This document shows, in pieces, positions 49,028 through 59,900 of a DNA stretch of 64,000 nucleotides. The DNA comes from Mantamonas sphyraenae. Its lineage: Eukaryota; CRuMs; Mantamonadidae. Location of the stretch: assembly GCA_026936335.1 (NCBI GenBank), contig JAPMXV010000014.1, positions 1-64,000 of the forward strand, written 5' to 3'. Position 1 is the first letter of the stretch, and each line of letters opens with the position of its first letter. The notes under the pieces are model-generated. The model made no database searches and was not told the origin of the DNA. It was given only the letters and a program-made list of their open reading frames with translations. The translations under genes were made by a program, and so were the position numbers.

Positions 49028-50727
49028 ATGTCCAGCCGAACAGCGACTGTGGTGGCATCTGTGCTCCTGGTGTGTCTGGCAGCGTGTGTGGTGTGTGACA
49101 ACGTGGTCACCCTGACCGACGACAACTTTGACGATATGACCAAGGACGGCGCCTGGCTGGTGAAGTTGTACGTGTGCGCGATTCCGGCCGCCGCGCCCTC
49201 ACGGCAAGAGGGGCAGACATCGGAATACATCCAACCCGTGCTGACACGTTTATGAACATGCTGCGCGTAAACACGTGCCATGTGTGCTGCGTGGATTGCC
49301 TCCGTTGGTGCCGTGTTGGGTCCACTTTGCGCTGACGTCAGCTACGCCCCGTGGTGTGGCCACTGCAAGCGCCTGGCTCCCATCTTTGAGGAGGCTGCAG
49401 GCAAGCTGGGTGGCAAAGTGCGCCTGGGCAAGGTCGATTGCACTGTGGAATCGGGTCTGGCCAGTCGCTTCAACGTCCGTGGCTACCCCACCGTCAACTT
49501 GTGCGTTGTTGGAAACATCCCATGCGACGGCGCCATACGCACCACGCCTCCCCAACCTCGCCCTGCCTGCAACACACAGCGCTGACACACGTTTTGGCAT
49601 TAACAACCGCCGTCGCCGTGTGCACCCTTCCACCACGCATCGATGGTCTCACAGTATCCGTGGCGAGTCTGTGAAGCAGTACACTGGCGGTCGCACAGTG
49701 GATGCCATCACGCGTTACTGCGAGAGCATGGCTGGGTGGGTTTTCTCTGCTCCCCAGCACACGCCGATGAGGCAAATCACACACAGGCAACTGACACACA
49801 TGCGCACACACGGTGCACCCTTTCATCCACAGCCCTGCTGCCTCGAGCATGGCCCTGAACGAGCTGGACGGCTGGCTGAAGAGCCCGAGCAACAAGTTTG
49901 TGCTGCTGAGCACGGACGAGGAAGACCAGCGCGTGTTTACTGGCGTGGCAGAGAACTACCAAGGCGGCAGTCTTGAATTTGCCATGGCCAAGGATAGCGC
50001 TGCCGGCTTTGCCAAGGCCCTGCAGGTGGAGGCAGGCACCAAGCTGGTGGCCGTCACCGACGAGGGCAACTTTGCCATGGACGACGAGTCGCTGGACAGC
50101 CAAAGCATCGACAAGTTTGTGCGCACCTACCAATTCCCGCTGGTGAGCGAGATTGGCAGTGCCAACTTCCGCGAGTTGACCTCCCAGGGCGTGCTGACCA
50201 TCATTGCCGTCGTCAACCCGGACGATGCCAAGAAGACACCTCCGTTCCTTGAGCTGACCCGTGAATTGGCCCGCAAGAACCGCGGTGGTCGTTTTGTGTT
50301 TGCCTGGATCAACGGTGCCCAGTGGAGCGAGTATGTGGCTCGTTTCGACATCACCCCGGAGCTGTTCCCTCGCATGCTGGCCCTGGATGCGCCCGCAAAC
50401 CGCTTCTTTGGCGACCTGGACATCAGTGAACAGACAGTGGCCGCGTACAGCACGTGGTTGGACACGGTGGAGCAGCAGAACGAGGATGCAAAGACCTTCT
50501 TTGGCAACCTTCTGGACATGGGTGGCAAGGCTGTGCGTGCAGCCAAGAAGAACCTGCTGGCCACCGCGGGCTTCCTTGCCCTCTTTGTGGTTGCCATCTA
50601 CCTCTGCTTCACCGCCCTCGACGAGGAGCCCCTGCCCGCCAGCAAGGCCGAGGCCAGCAAGAACGCAGCCGCCAAGGAAGCAGCTGCCACTGAGGAGAAG
50701 GGCACCGAGGCCAAGAAGGAGGACTAA
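49028..50727 (+). CDS. TMX3-like transmembrane protein disulfide isomerase
   Basis: Exons 49028-49167, 49342-49500, 49655-49735 and 49833-50727 give 424 aa; all introns are phase 2. A signal peptide ([19 protein letters not shown]) precedes a thioredoxin domain with active site [10 protein letters not shown] (Cys52/Cys55), regenerated exactly by splicing, then GYPTVNF and YTGGRT. Two redox-inactive thioredoxin-like folds probably follow. A TM helix ([18 protein letters not shown]) sits near the C-terminus, and the last four residues KKED fit a KKxx ER-retrieval signal, as in animal TMX3. It oxidises or isomerises disulfides in the ER. Intron 1 ends CTGACGTCAG, with the branch motif almost touching the acceptor. 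Confidence 0.93.
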
Positions 50728-50806
50728 GAGCATCATTGTATCTGCAACAGGGTATGGAGTGTGAATGAAGCCTGGTTTTGCATTCTCCTACCGCCCGTTC
50801 TCCTGC

Positions 50807-53800
50807 TCATCCACGCGCGTTGATGCCGGTGAAGCGGATGACAGGCCCCTCGTCGGTGTCATGCACCTCAAAGTTGTTGTTGAACTCTTCGGTGGAGAAA
50901 AAGTCGTTGATGCTCTCGATGTTGTAACTTGCGGCGCGGCTTTCAAACTCGCGCTGATCGAGATCGATGCTGCTTGGCAGGCTGTAGCTGTCGCCACGCT
51001 CGCGGCCAACCAGGGTCAGGTAATCGAGTTTGTCCTTGACCATGGTGTTGAGCACGTGCAGCAACAGCTGGTTCGTCTCTGTGTTGAGGTACTGGTACTT
51101 GCGGAAGCTCTGTTCCAGCGAACGCATGATGGCAAAGCGCTGCGCCTGGATGAACGAACGCACGCTGACTTTGATGGCCAGGTCCACGTCTGTCGACGCC
51201 ACAAGGTCGCTGAGACGCATGCGTGCGCTGGCCTCGGCAATGCGGATGATCGACTCCACGTGGCGCACCGTCATCGGCATGCCTCCCGACTTGCTCTTTT
51301 TGCGCAGGTCTGCATACAGCTGGCTGATGCGGTCCTTGTCCACCTGGTTCAGCTTTGGGTGCACATGCCTCTTGGCGTACTGCAGGTACTTGCGCAGCGT
51401 CTCCTGGTCCAATTCGCCAGACGACGACGACGACGACGACGATGAGGAAGAAGAGGAGGACGAAGATGACGAAGATGATGACGACGACGACATCGTCATT
51501 CCTTCTTCTTCCATGCCCATGCCCGTCTGCTGGGCGCGCTCCTTGACGGCTGTCGGGTGCGATGAGCGGTGCGAGTTGACGACAAAGTCGGCCAGGCGCT
51601 CGTCGTTGGCACGGTTGACACTGTCGCGTACGACGCAGACAATGTCAAAGCGCGAGAGAATGGGTTCGGTGAGTTCGACGTTTTGGTCGAGGGACAACTG
51701 CGGGTTGTAGCGTCCTCCCTTGGGGTTTGCGGCAGCAATGACGGAACAGCGCGCCTGCAGAGTGGTCACAATGCCTGCCTTGGACACAGAAATGCTCTGC
51801 TGTTCCATGGCTTCGTGGATACTCGTGCGGTCCTGGTCGTTCATCTTGTCAAACTCGTCAATCAGGCACACGCCACGGTCGGCAAGCACCATGGCGCCGC
51901 CCTGCAACACCCACTCGTGCGTGATGGCGTCCTTGTTCACCGAGGCTGTGAGACCCACAGCAGAGGCACCCTGACCCGTGGCAAACACTGCACGCGGCGC
52001 CGTCTTTTCCGTAAACTTGAGGACCTGCGACTTGGCCGTTCCCGGGTCGCCCACAAGCAGCACGTTGATGTCACCACGGATGCGATGCTTGCCTGCAATG
52101 TCCTTGGGCTCGCCGCCAAAGAGGGCACACGCCACGGCGGTTTTGATGTCCTCGCTGCCATAGATGGACGGGGCAATGCTGTTGATGATGCGCGTGCGAA
52201 TATCCGGCTCCTCGGCCAGAGCACGGATGGCCGCCTCGTCCTCGTTGCTCAAGGCAGACTGTGCGTACAGATCCTCGTGTCGCTCCACATGGTTGGCCTC
52301 AATGATGGTTGCAAACACGGGGAAGCCGTTGCGCGTGTTGAGCGACAGATCAAAGTTGTTGCGGTAGATGCCCGTGACGCTGACATCCTCGCCCGGACGG
52401 CAGCAGTCGATCAGATCGGCCAAAAGAATGACCTCTTTGGAGCGTGGCACACGGCCAGCTGGCACAGAGCCAGGCGACTCCTGCAACGTGATCTTCTGAT
52501 AGTTGCCGTACACAGTCTGCTCGTTGTTCACTGTAAACGGTCCCCGCGACTGACACTCGGGACAAGAGCCAATCTTAATTTCCGTGGACGAGTTTTGTGC
52601 AAAGGGGACCCAGCACATAGCCACAGCGACCGCAATCAAACTTGACTGCCTTGAGCTGCGGAAACACGCCTGTACGTCGTGTCACCACGCCCGAAACGCG
52701 GATCAGACCTGCGAGAGAAGAAGAAGGAGGGAAGGGGCGTGTGTGTGTGTGTGTTAGAGAGAGAGAGAGAAAGAGATGGGTGGAGAGATGGCATGCACAG
52801 GCGGCAAGAGAACAAGGGGGCCACTCACTGTTCAGATGTGTCTGACGAATGTCACGCAGGGCGTCTGCAATGGGCAGGTCCGAGATGCGCACGTAGACAT
52901 TGCTGTGGATGCGTGCATATTCGGGAGAGGACTGAAACACAACGGCTTCTAGGGCCTCGTCAAAGGGAGGAAGGATGAGGGCCGGATGTTCAGCCAGCCA
53001 CATGCTGAGCAGCGGGTCGAACGCGCTCAGATGAAGATAGGAGACAGCGAGACTCTGTTCAAAGTTGGCAGTCATGGCATGCACTCGCTGTGCGTAGATG
53101 GCCTTGTCCTCACGGTCGCCCGGCAGGGAGAAGGTCTTGAAAAAGGTCACAAAGGCGTCGTAGATGGCCGTCTGTGTGGCGTCCTGCAGCAGCCAGTCCT
53201 TGACTGCGCCCTTGACATTGTCCATGCGGAAGCCCTGGTAGGTGCCTTCGTGTCCATCGTCGTCTGCATCTCCGTCGCCCATGTCTTCCTCGTCCATGGC
53301 GTCGCTGCCCTCCGCGGCACGTTCTGCACGCGCCCGTCGTGCTCTGCGTCCACCCATCCCTTCGTTGTCCTCGTCAAAGAACGCCGCTGGCATGCGTGGG
53401 TTGTGAATGCGTCGCTGTGCAGACGTCTGCTCCATCGCCTCTTCTGCCGCTTGACTGTGCACGCGCAACGCCCCGTGTCCCGTGGTTGATGTTGATGCGA
53501 GACATGTGTGAGCCCTCTCTCCATCTTGCCACACACACCCTGTGCTTGCTGCACAACACTGCGTGCATGCAATCGCCTCTATTGCACCCTCTCCATCCTC
53601 TCCTTTGTCCTCATTGTCGCTCTGCCCCGTCCCCACGCGCCCGACAAGTGGGTCGAAAAATCGATGGTACCCTCCCAACTCACCGCTGTGCTGCCGTCAT
53701 GGCCCCGTAGTCGCGGTCGTCCACACCCTCGCTCTCAAAATAGTCCAGCTCGGCACGTGCGCCATAGTCTCTGTGGGATGTCCGTGTCAAAACAGTGTCA

Positions 53801-54355
53801 GTTTTGTGTCCGTGTGTACAGGCGCATGTGCGCTCGAAACGCGTGTCACGGGCTGGGGCCTGATCATTGCAATTCGGCTCCTCGTTGACAGGTGCCTCGC
53901 CGTGCACGCCACACACGCATCTCCATGTCCATGTGACGCCACCATGGCATGTGGTGTGCATGTGGCCCGTCTTGTGTCCCGTGTTTGTGTCTGTGCATCA
54001 CCCGCTTCACGTACCGTTGCATGGATTCCATCAAATCCTCGCCTTCTTCCTCTTGCTCCAGCGGTTCGCCCTCGCCCAGCTGCTCCACCAGATCGTCCTC
54101 CTCGTCTCGCACAGGCATGGATGTCTCCGACGGCAAATGGCCCATCGATGACGACGATGGCGGCGACGATGTGCCCGGCCTGCGTCCTCGGCGGTTCCCA
54201 CGTGGAGCACGAGCCGGCGACGACGATCCAACCGTCCTGCGTCGCTTCTCACGACGACGCCTGCCCCCCTGCGGGCTCGACGACGTTTCCAGCTCCAGGT
54301 CGTTTTCCTCCTCGTCGTCCTCTGGATTGGTTGCACGGCTTCTCTTTGCTGGCAT
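50807..54355 (-). CDS. MCM2: DNA replication licensing factor MCM2
   Basis: Exons 54355-54015, 53770-53684, 53454-52829 and 52708-50807 give about 984 aa. It is a subunit of the MCM2-7 replicative helicase. The acidic N-terminus (PVRDEEDDLVEQLGEGEP; YFESEGVDDRDYG) and TAAQRQAAEEAM match MCM2. The zinc finger is CGRCG...CPECQSRGPF. AAA+ motifs are Walker A GDPGTAKS (about 570), Walker B LIDEFDKMNDQDRTSIHEAMEQQSISVSKAG (MCM2-specific) and SRFD. A long Ser run interrupts the region before LDQETLRKYLQYAKRHVHPKL. A +1 break occurs at the G4 run 52604-52607 inside the zinc finger; dropping one base gives 985 whole codons. Introns have GTACGT, GTGAGT and GTGAGT donors. Confidence 0.96.
51419..51495. 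repeat. GAC/GAT/GAA trinucleotide tract coding poly-Ser in MCM2
   Basis: On the + strand this is a run of GAC, GAT, GAA and GAG triplets. On the coding (-) strand it reads TCG/TCA/TCT serine codons, giving about 25 consecutive Ser. Mixed codons suggest an old, partly degenerated expansion. Confidence 0.9.
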
Positions 54356-54494
54356 CTTCAAAGTGCGCTTTGGGGAAAAAGTGTTGTGTGCGAGAGCGCA
54401 GCCCGACTCAGCCAGCTGTTCTGTTCCAACAAGCTACGTCGCACAATTCATTTCAGCATCGTTCCATTGCCTGTCTTCTTTCAACACGACACTC

Positions 54495-56888
54495 TCAATC
54501 CATCCATCCCTTGAGGATGCGCATCAGCTTGCGGAACAGCCTTCCCTCCTTGCTGGAGGAGTGACGGCGTCGGCGGCGCTTCTCCTTCTTCTCCTCCTTC
54601 TCCTCCTCCTCGTTGTGCTCACCTGCGCTGCTGGACGAAGGACCCTGCTGCGCTGCAGGCGTGGGCACGCTGCGCGGAGGCAGAGTGGGCTCGGGCATGG
54701 GCACGCTTGTGGGCTCGGGCTGCGCCTCGGTGGGCAGCTGCACAGAAGGAACAAGCGGAGACGTAAGCATGTTGCTGGCTCGGTGCAGGTCGTTGCACGG
54801 CACAGGCGTCTTGCGGATGTACGGGTACGTGCGCATGGGACGCGGAGACCCGCTCTTCACCGAGGGTCCGTTCACGGGCGAGCGCACAAGCGACTCGCTC
54901 GCCTTGAGCTCGCCATCGTAGTGAGCAAAGCCTGCCACGTTGACACTGCCCCACGACACCGCATCCACGGTCTCGCCTGTGGGCAGCTTCAACACCACAG
55001 AGTCGCCCGAGTTCTTCAGGCTCATCGAATGCTCCACATCGGCCGCCTCGCCGTTTGCCAGGGCTGCAAACTTCTGTTGGTTGCGTGCCACTGTGAAGAA
55101 GTTGCCTGCGCCCAGCACAGTGCCTGCCTCGATGGTCACCAGGTTGTCCGGTTCGCCAATCTGCCAACCGCTCACCACAAGGTCGAAGGGCATCGTGTTG
55201 ATCACCTGCACAAACTCCTGGGTGGGTGTGTCGCCCGTCACGTACACCTCGTTGAACACCACCTTGGCCTTCTCCTGCAAAAAGTTGACGTACTTCTGAG
55301 CGCTGTGCACAAGCGTTCCGTCTCGCGACTCACCCTCCACCATCAGCTCCGTCACACCCTGACAGTAGCTGCGTGTGTCCACCGTCACGTAGTACAGCTC
55401 CTTGTTGCGCACCTTGCGCATGCGCAGCTTCTCGTACTGTGCCTCTGCCTCGTTCTCCTCGCCCGTCAGACCCACAAGCAGGTACACACGGTACGGGTCA
55501 TCCACAGTCGCGTAGATGGTTGTGCGTCCGCTCAGCACCGCACCGCTCTTCAGGTCAAAGAAGCCTGCGCGTGACTCGCGCTCTGCAAACGGGTTGCCCA
55601 GCGACCAGTCCCGGTTGAACACCTGCTGCGTCCACCACGCGGCGATTTCCTTGTCGTCCATCATCACACCCATCTCTCGGTTGGCTGACGACGGTGTGGA
55701 CGTCGAAGAAATCGACGACCCGGCCCAGTTGCCGCTGTACACAAACGTGTACTGGCCGTCCACCACCCAGAACTTGGCGTGCGTAAAGTACAGCGCGTTG
55801 GTCGTCTTGTACACGTCAATGCCCGCGTCAAACATACGCTGCGCCTGCTCGTTCGTGTTGGCGTTCTCCGGGTACGATGCACGGTTGTACGAGATCAACA
55901 CACGGATGTCAATGCCTGCCACACGCTTCTTCAGCGCAATCATCTCGTTCACCAGGGCCGTGTGGCTGATCGAGTAGATTTCCAGGTACACACTCTTCTT
56001 GGCGTTGCGGATGTACTTCAGGATCAGGTCCTCGCTGCTATCCGGGTTGGCAAACGCTGTCAGCTTGCGCTTTCCACGCCACGTCGGGAACGCCGACTTG
56101 GGCAGCTTGTCGTAGTCCGCCACACCCATGTTCATGTCCTCCACTTCGTAGTCCTGGCCCTCCTCCACATCGCTGTCGCCCATCTCCTCCTCGTGGCTCT
56201 CCTCCCCGTCGTCCTGCTCGCTTTCGCTGCTGCTTCCCTCCGCCGCGGCGTTTTCCAACGGCGCCGCTTCAGCCTGCTCTCCGTCCACTGCCATTGCGTC
56301 CTCCACGTTCTCCGCCTTGGTCGACGCTGCCTTCCAATCGTAGTCAAAGATGCGCTGGAAGTACGCGCCCACCTCGGTGTTTGTCACCATCATACCGGCC
56401 TCGCGGTTCGAGCGCAAGCTCTTTTCCGACCAATTCACCGACGAGAGGGCCGCCGTCTTGCCGTCAACAAGCACCAGCTTGTTGTGGTTCCACTTCAGCT
56501 GCTCCATGTAGCGCACCTCCACCCCCTGGGTCTTGAGGAACTCGCCCACGCGGTCCTTGTCCGCTCCCTTGCGGCCTTCCAGAATCACCCGGACCCGCCT
56601 TCTTTTGGACGCCGCACTAATCAGCGCCTGCACCAGCGGGTGGTCCGCGTAAGTGGCCACGTCAAACTTGCGGATGTACTGCAACTCGACGTCCACCGTC
56701 GAGCGAGCACTCTTGATCAGATCCACCTGCTCATCCTCCGAGTTGTCCGGCGAAAGAAAGGGCTTCAGCACAGACGACGAGCTGCTGCTCACCGCCGCAA
56801 AGTTGCCCGAGTACCGCTGCGCAGCCGCACAGGCCACCAGCAGCACGAGTGCCACCAACACAGTCTGTCTGAGGTTGGTTGTTTGCAT
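54495..56888 (-). CDS. Secreted phospholipase D-like protein with lamin-tail domain
   Basis: 797 aa in a single exon. The signal peptide is TVLVALVLLVACAAAQ. Two PLD-superfamily HKD-type motifs are present: HNKLVLVDGKTAALSSVNWSE (about residue 130) and HAKFWVVDGQYTFVYSGNW (about 380), each followed by NRE(A/M)G, so the paired active site is complete. They are separated by an acidic insert. A lamin-tail domain follows (VVFNEVYVTGDTPTQEFVQVIN, SGWQIGE, FTVARNQQKF, VVLKLPTGETVDAVSWG). The end is Pro/Glu/Arg-rich with a basic tail. PLD plus lamin-tail fusions are known mainly from bacterial and archaeal secreted nucleases or phospholipases. Substrate (nucleic acid or lipid) cannot be told. It starts 54 bp from the next gene's stop. 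Confidence 0.9.
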   Translation of the reverse strand: MQTTNLRQTVLVALVLLVACAAAQRYSGNFAAVSSSSSSVLKPFLSPDNSEDEQVDLIKSARSTVDVELQYIRKFDVATYADHPLVQALISAASKRRRVRVILEGRKGADKDRVGEFLKTQGVEVRYMEQLKWNHNKLVLVDGKTAALSSVNWSEKSLRSNREAGMMVTNTEVGAYFQRIFDYDWKAASTKAENVEDAMAVDGEQAEAAPLENAAAEGSSSESEQDDGEESHEEEMGDSDVEEGQDYEVEDMNMGVADYDKLPKSAFPTWRGKRKLTAFANPDSSEDLILKYIRNAKKSVYLEIYSISHTALVNEMIALKKRVAGIDIRVLISYNRASYPENANTNEQAQRMFDAGIDVYKTTNALYFTHAKFWVVDGQYTFVYSGNWAGSSISSTSTPSSANREMGVMMDDKEIAAWWTQQVFNRDWSLGNPFAERESRAGFFDLKSGAVLSGRTTIYATVDDPYRVYLLVGLTGEENEAEAQYEKLRMRKVRNKELYYVTVDTRSYCQGVTELMVEGESRDGTLVHSAQKYVNFLQEKAKVVFNEVYVTGDTPTQEFVQVINTMPFDLVVSGWQIGEPDNLVTIEAGTVLGAGNFFTVARNQQKFAALANGEAADVEHSMSLKNSGDSVVLKLPTGETVDAVSWGSVNVAGFAHYDGELKASESLVRSPVNGPSVKSGSPRPMRTYPYIRKTPVPCNDLHRASNMLTSPLVPSVQLPTEAQPEPTSVPMPEPTLPPRSVPTPAAQQGPSSSSAGEHNEEEEKEEKKEKRRRRRHSSSKEGRLFRKLMRILKGWMD

Positions 56889-56942
56889 TCGAAAAAAAAG
56901 GTGTGGCCGAAACAGCGCTGCGTTTGTTCAGATCCAAAAAAC

Positions 56943-59900
56943 TCACACACGCACACTTCGCTCAAACTCCAGCAGCTGCTCCACACACATGCTATGGCCC
57001 AGCTCCGTGGCCACATCCGCTGCCGTCTGTCCGCGACTGTCCTGCACACCGGGACGTGCTCCAGCGCCCAGCAACTCCACCAGAACGTCCACAGACCCAG
57101 CCCGCACAGCAAGATGCAACGCCGTCTGTTGCTCCCCGTCCTGTGCGTTGACGTCGCACAATCCTGGGCGGCGCAGCAGCTCGCGCACGCAGTCCAGCGA
57201 TGGACGTGCAGCCGCAAGGTGCAGCGCCGTCCTCTCGTGACTGTCCCGCACATTTGCATCCACACCGTTGTACACAAGCACCTCCACAATCTCCACCATA
57301 CCCTCTGCACATGCCACATGCAGAGCCGTGTTTCCTTCGTGGTCTGCCACGTGTGCATCACACCCGCCATCCAGAAGCAGCGACACGCTCTTTACGCTTC
57401 CGCTCTGCACGGCTTTGTGCAAGCACGTCTCGCCCAGTGCATTGCTTGCACTCGTGTCTGCCCGAGAATTGATCAGCTGCACGCACACGTTGTGGTGGCC
57501 TGCTGCTGCCGCCTTGTGCAGCGGCGTCTCCCGCTCCTCCTCCACGCAGTTCACTTCGGCGCCCTTTTGGATCAGCAGGTTGATGCACTCCAGCTGCCCT
57601 CGCGCAGCCGCAATGTGCAACGGCTGCACGCCATTCAGAGTGCGTGCATCCACGTCCGCACGGCCCCAGTTGATCAGTGTGCTGACACATCCAATGTGCG
57701 ATCCTTCACACGCTCGATGCAGCGCAGTCTGGCCCCCGTAGTTGGCTCCGTCCACAAGCACGTCTCGTTGTTCCAACAGCACCTTGACCAGTCCCTCACA
57801 CCCGCTCGACGCTGCCAAATGCAGCGGATAGTTCCCATCCGCGTCCTGTTCGTGGATCGATGCCCCCTTGGCCAGCAGTGCACGCCCAATTGCCACACGT
57901 GCATCCTCCTTGCCCTGGCGAAGGGCGCAACACACGTGAAGTGCCGTTCGTTCCACCTCGTTCTTCCCATCCACCTTGACTCCCGCCTGGCGCAGCACAT
58001 CCTGCACCTCGTCCACATCCACTCTGCTCACTGCTTCCATCAACGCCTCGTTGGCCGCCTCTGCCTCGCCAAGGCCCATCCCGCTCACGCTGCTCATGTT
58101 CAGAAAGTTGTCTGTGCCAACCACGCTCGTGTTTGTGTTTGTCCTGCTGCCGTCGTCCTCTTCCTGCTCCTCGTCGCTCCATTGGTACATCGACGACACG
58201 CTGCTGCCTCCAAACGACTCGTCCAACACAGAGTCGTTGTACACACGCGAATGGTTCAACTTTTTGGCGGGTGATGCCTGTGCGCCGCGTGTGTTCACGC
58301 GCAGCGATGGCGATGTCACCACCTCGTCTCCCATCAGGCCGATCATGTTTTGCAGGTTGCTCACGTGCGTTGCATATTCTCGTTCGCTCACGTCTGCCAT
58401 CTGCCGTTGTGCACGCAGCTCACGTTCCATCTCCTGCATCTGCATCTGCATCACGCTGACCCGCGATCGGTACTCCGAGCCACTTTCGTCCTCGCCCTGC
58501 TCAAACTCCACTTGGATTTGCTGCTGCAGGTGGAGACACTGGTCCAGCACACGATCGCTTGCTCCTTCCTCCTCCAACATGGCCTTGAGTGACGCGCAAC
58601 TCTTGGCCAGCATGTTTCGGTACGCCTGAAACTCTGCCACCTGCTCCCGTGCATTCTCCGCCGCTTGCACCACCTGTGCCTCTACCCTGCGCCTCGCCTG
58701 TCGCTCCTCGTCCAGTTGACCAGGCACCACTGCATCCGACACCACCTCTTGCAGAGTGTCCACCTTGCTCTGCAGCTCTAGCACCCTGCTTTCGTGGTTT
58801 CGCTGCTCCGCATCCAGCTTCTGGCTCAACGCAAGCTTCTCTCGCTCCAACTGAGCCACTTCCCTGCCCAACTGCTCCGTTTCTTGTGCAAACCGCTGCT
58901 TTGCCAAACGCACTGCGTCCTGCTCCTTCTGCAGCAGCGCTTGGTTCGCACTCAGCGCCCCTTCCAGCCTTGCCCTTTCCTCCTCCAGCTCTCGGTTGCG
59001 TGCACTCATCTCCTGCACCATGCGCACCTTCCCTGGCGTATCCTCTACAATCCTTTCCACCCCACTGTGCTCCTTGCTAAGCAGCATCTTGTTCACCCGA
59101 TGATCCGCCTGCAGCTTTCGAAGCGTCGACGCCATTGCCCCCACTCCGCCACCGCCCACAGATCCCTCTCCCCGTTCACCCAACGCACTTTGCATCTCAC
59201 GGTCCAGGCGCCGCAGCCCATCCTCGATCTGTGCACGCACCGTGCGCTCCAGTTCCAACTCTGCAAACAGTGCCTCCTGCTTCGTCTCCGCCTCCACTGC
59301 CTTGCGCTTCCAGTGTCCACTCAACTGTTGCTCGTCGTCCATGAACGACGATGACTCCTCGCTCGCCTTCTCCTCAACTATCCCCCCTCGTGCCAGTGTG
59401 CGTGCCCGTTGCTTCCACATGTCCAGCTCCTCATGCAGCTGGCTGTGTTCGCTCTCAAAGCGGCCAAAGTGCAGCATCACCTTGCCCACAGCCGCAGATT
59501 GCTCCTCTGTCGCTGCTCCACTCTCCTCCACTCCACCGCTACGTTGGCGTCGCATCAGCGCTGTCCTCAGGTTGCGCTTGCATTCTGTCAGTTCTTTCGC
59601 CGCACGCTCCACGGCCTCCCTGCTCGACTCCTTGTCCTGCAGTGTCAAACGCCGTGCCCGTTCCACCTCGTCTTCATCGTTGGCTGCATGTGATTGCAGC
59701 TCCATCATCTGTTCCCGCGCGCTTTCCAGCTGTTCCTTTGCCTCGCGCAGTTCTGCACGAAGCCTCTGTGTGTCCTGCCTGTGCTGGCTTTCCAACACAT
59801 TCATCTGCTCCTTGTGTTGCTGCTCACGTCGCTGCTGCTCCGCTTCCATCTCTCCACGGATGCTCTCGCGCTGCTTGTCCATCTGTTTGCGCAGCGACAT

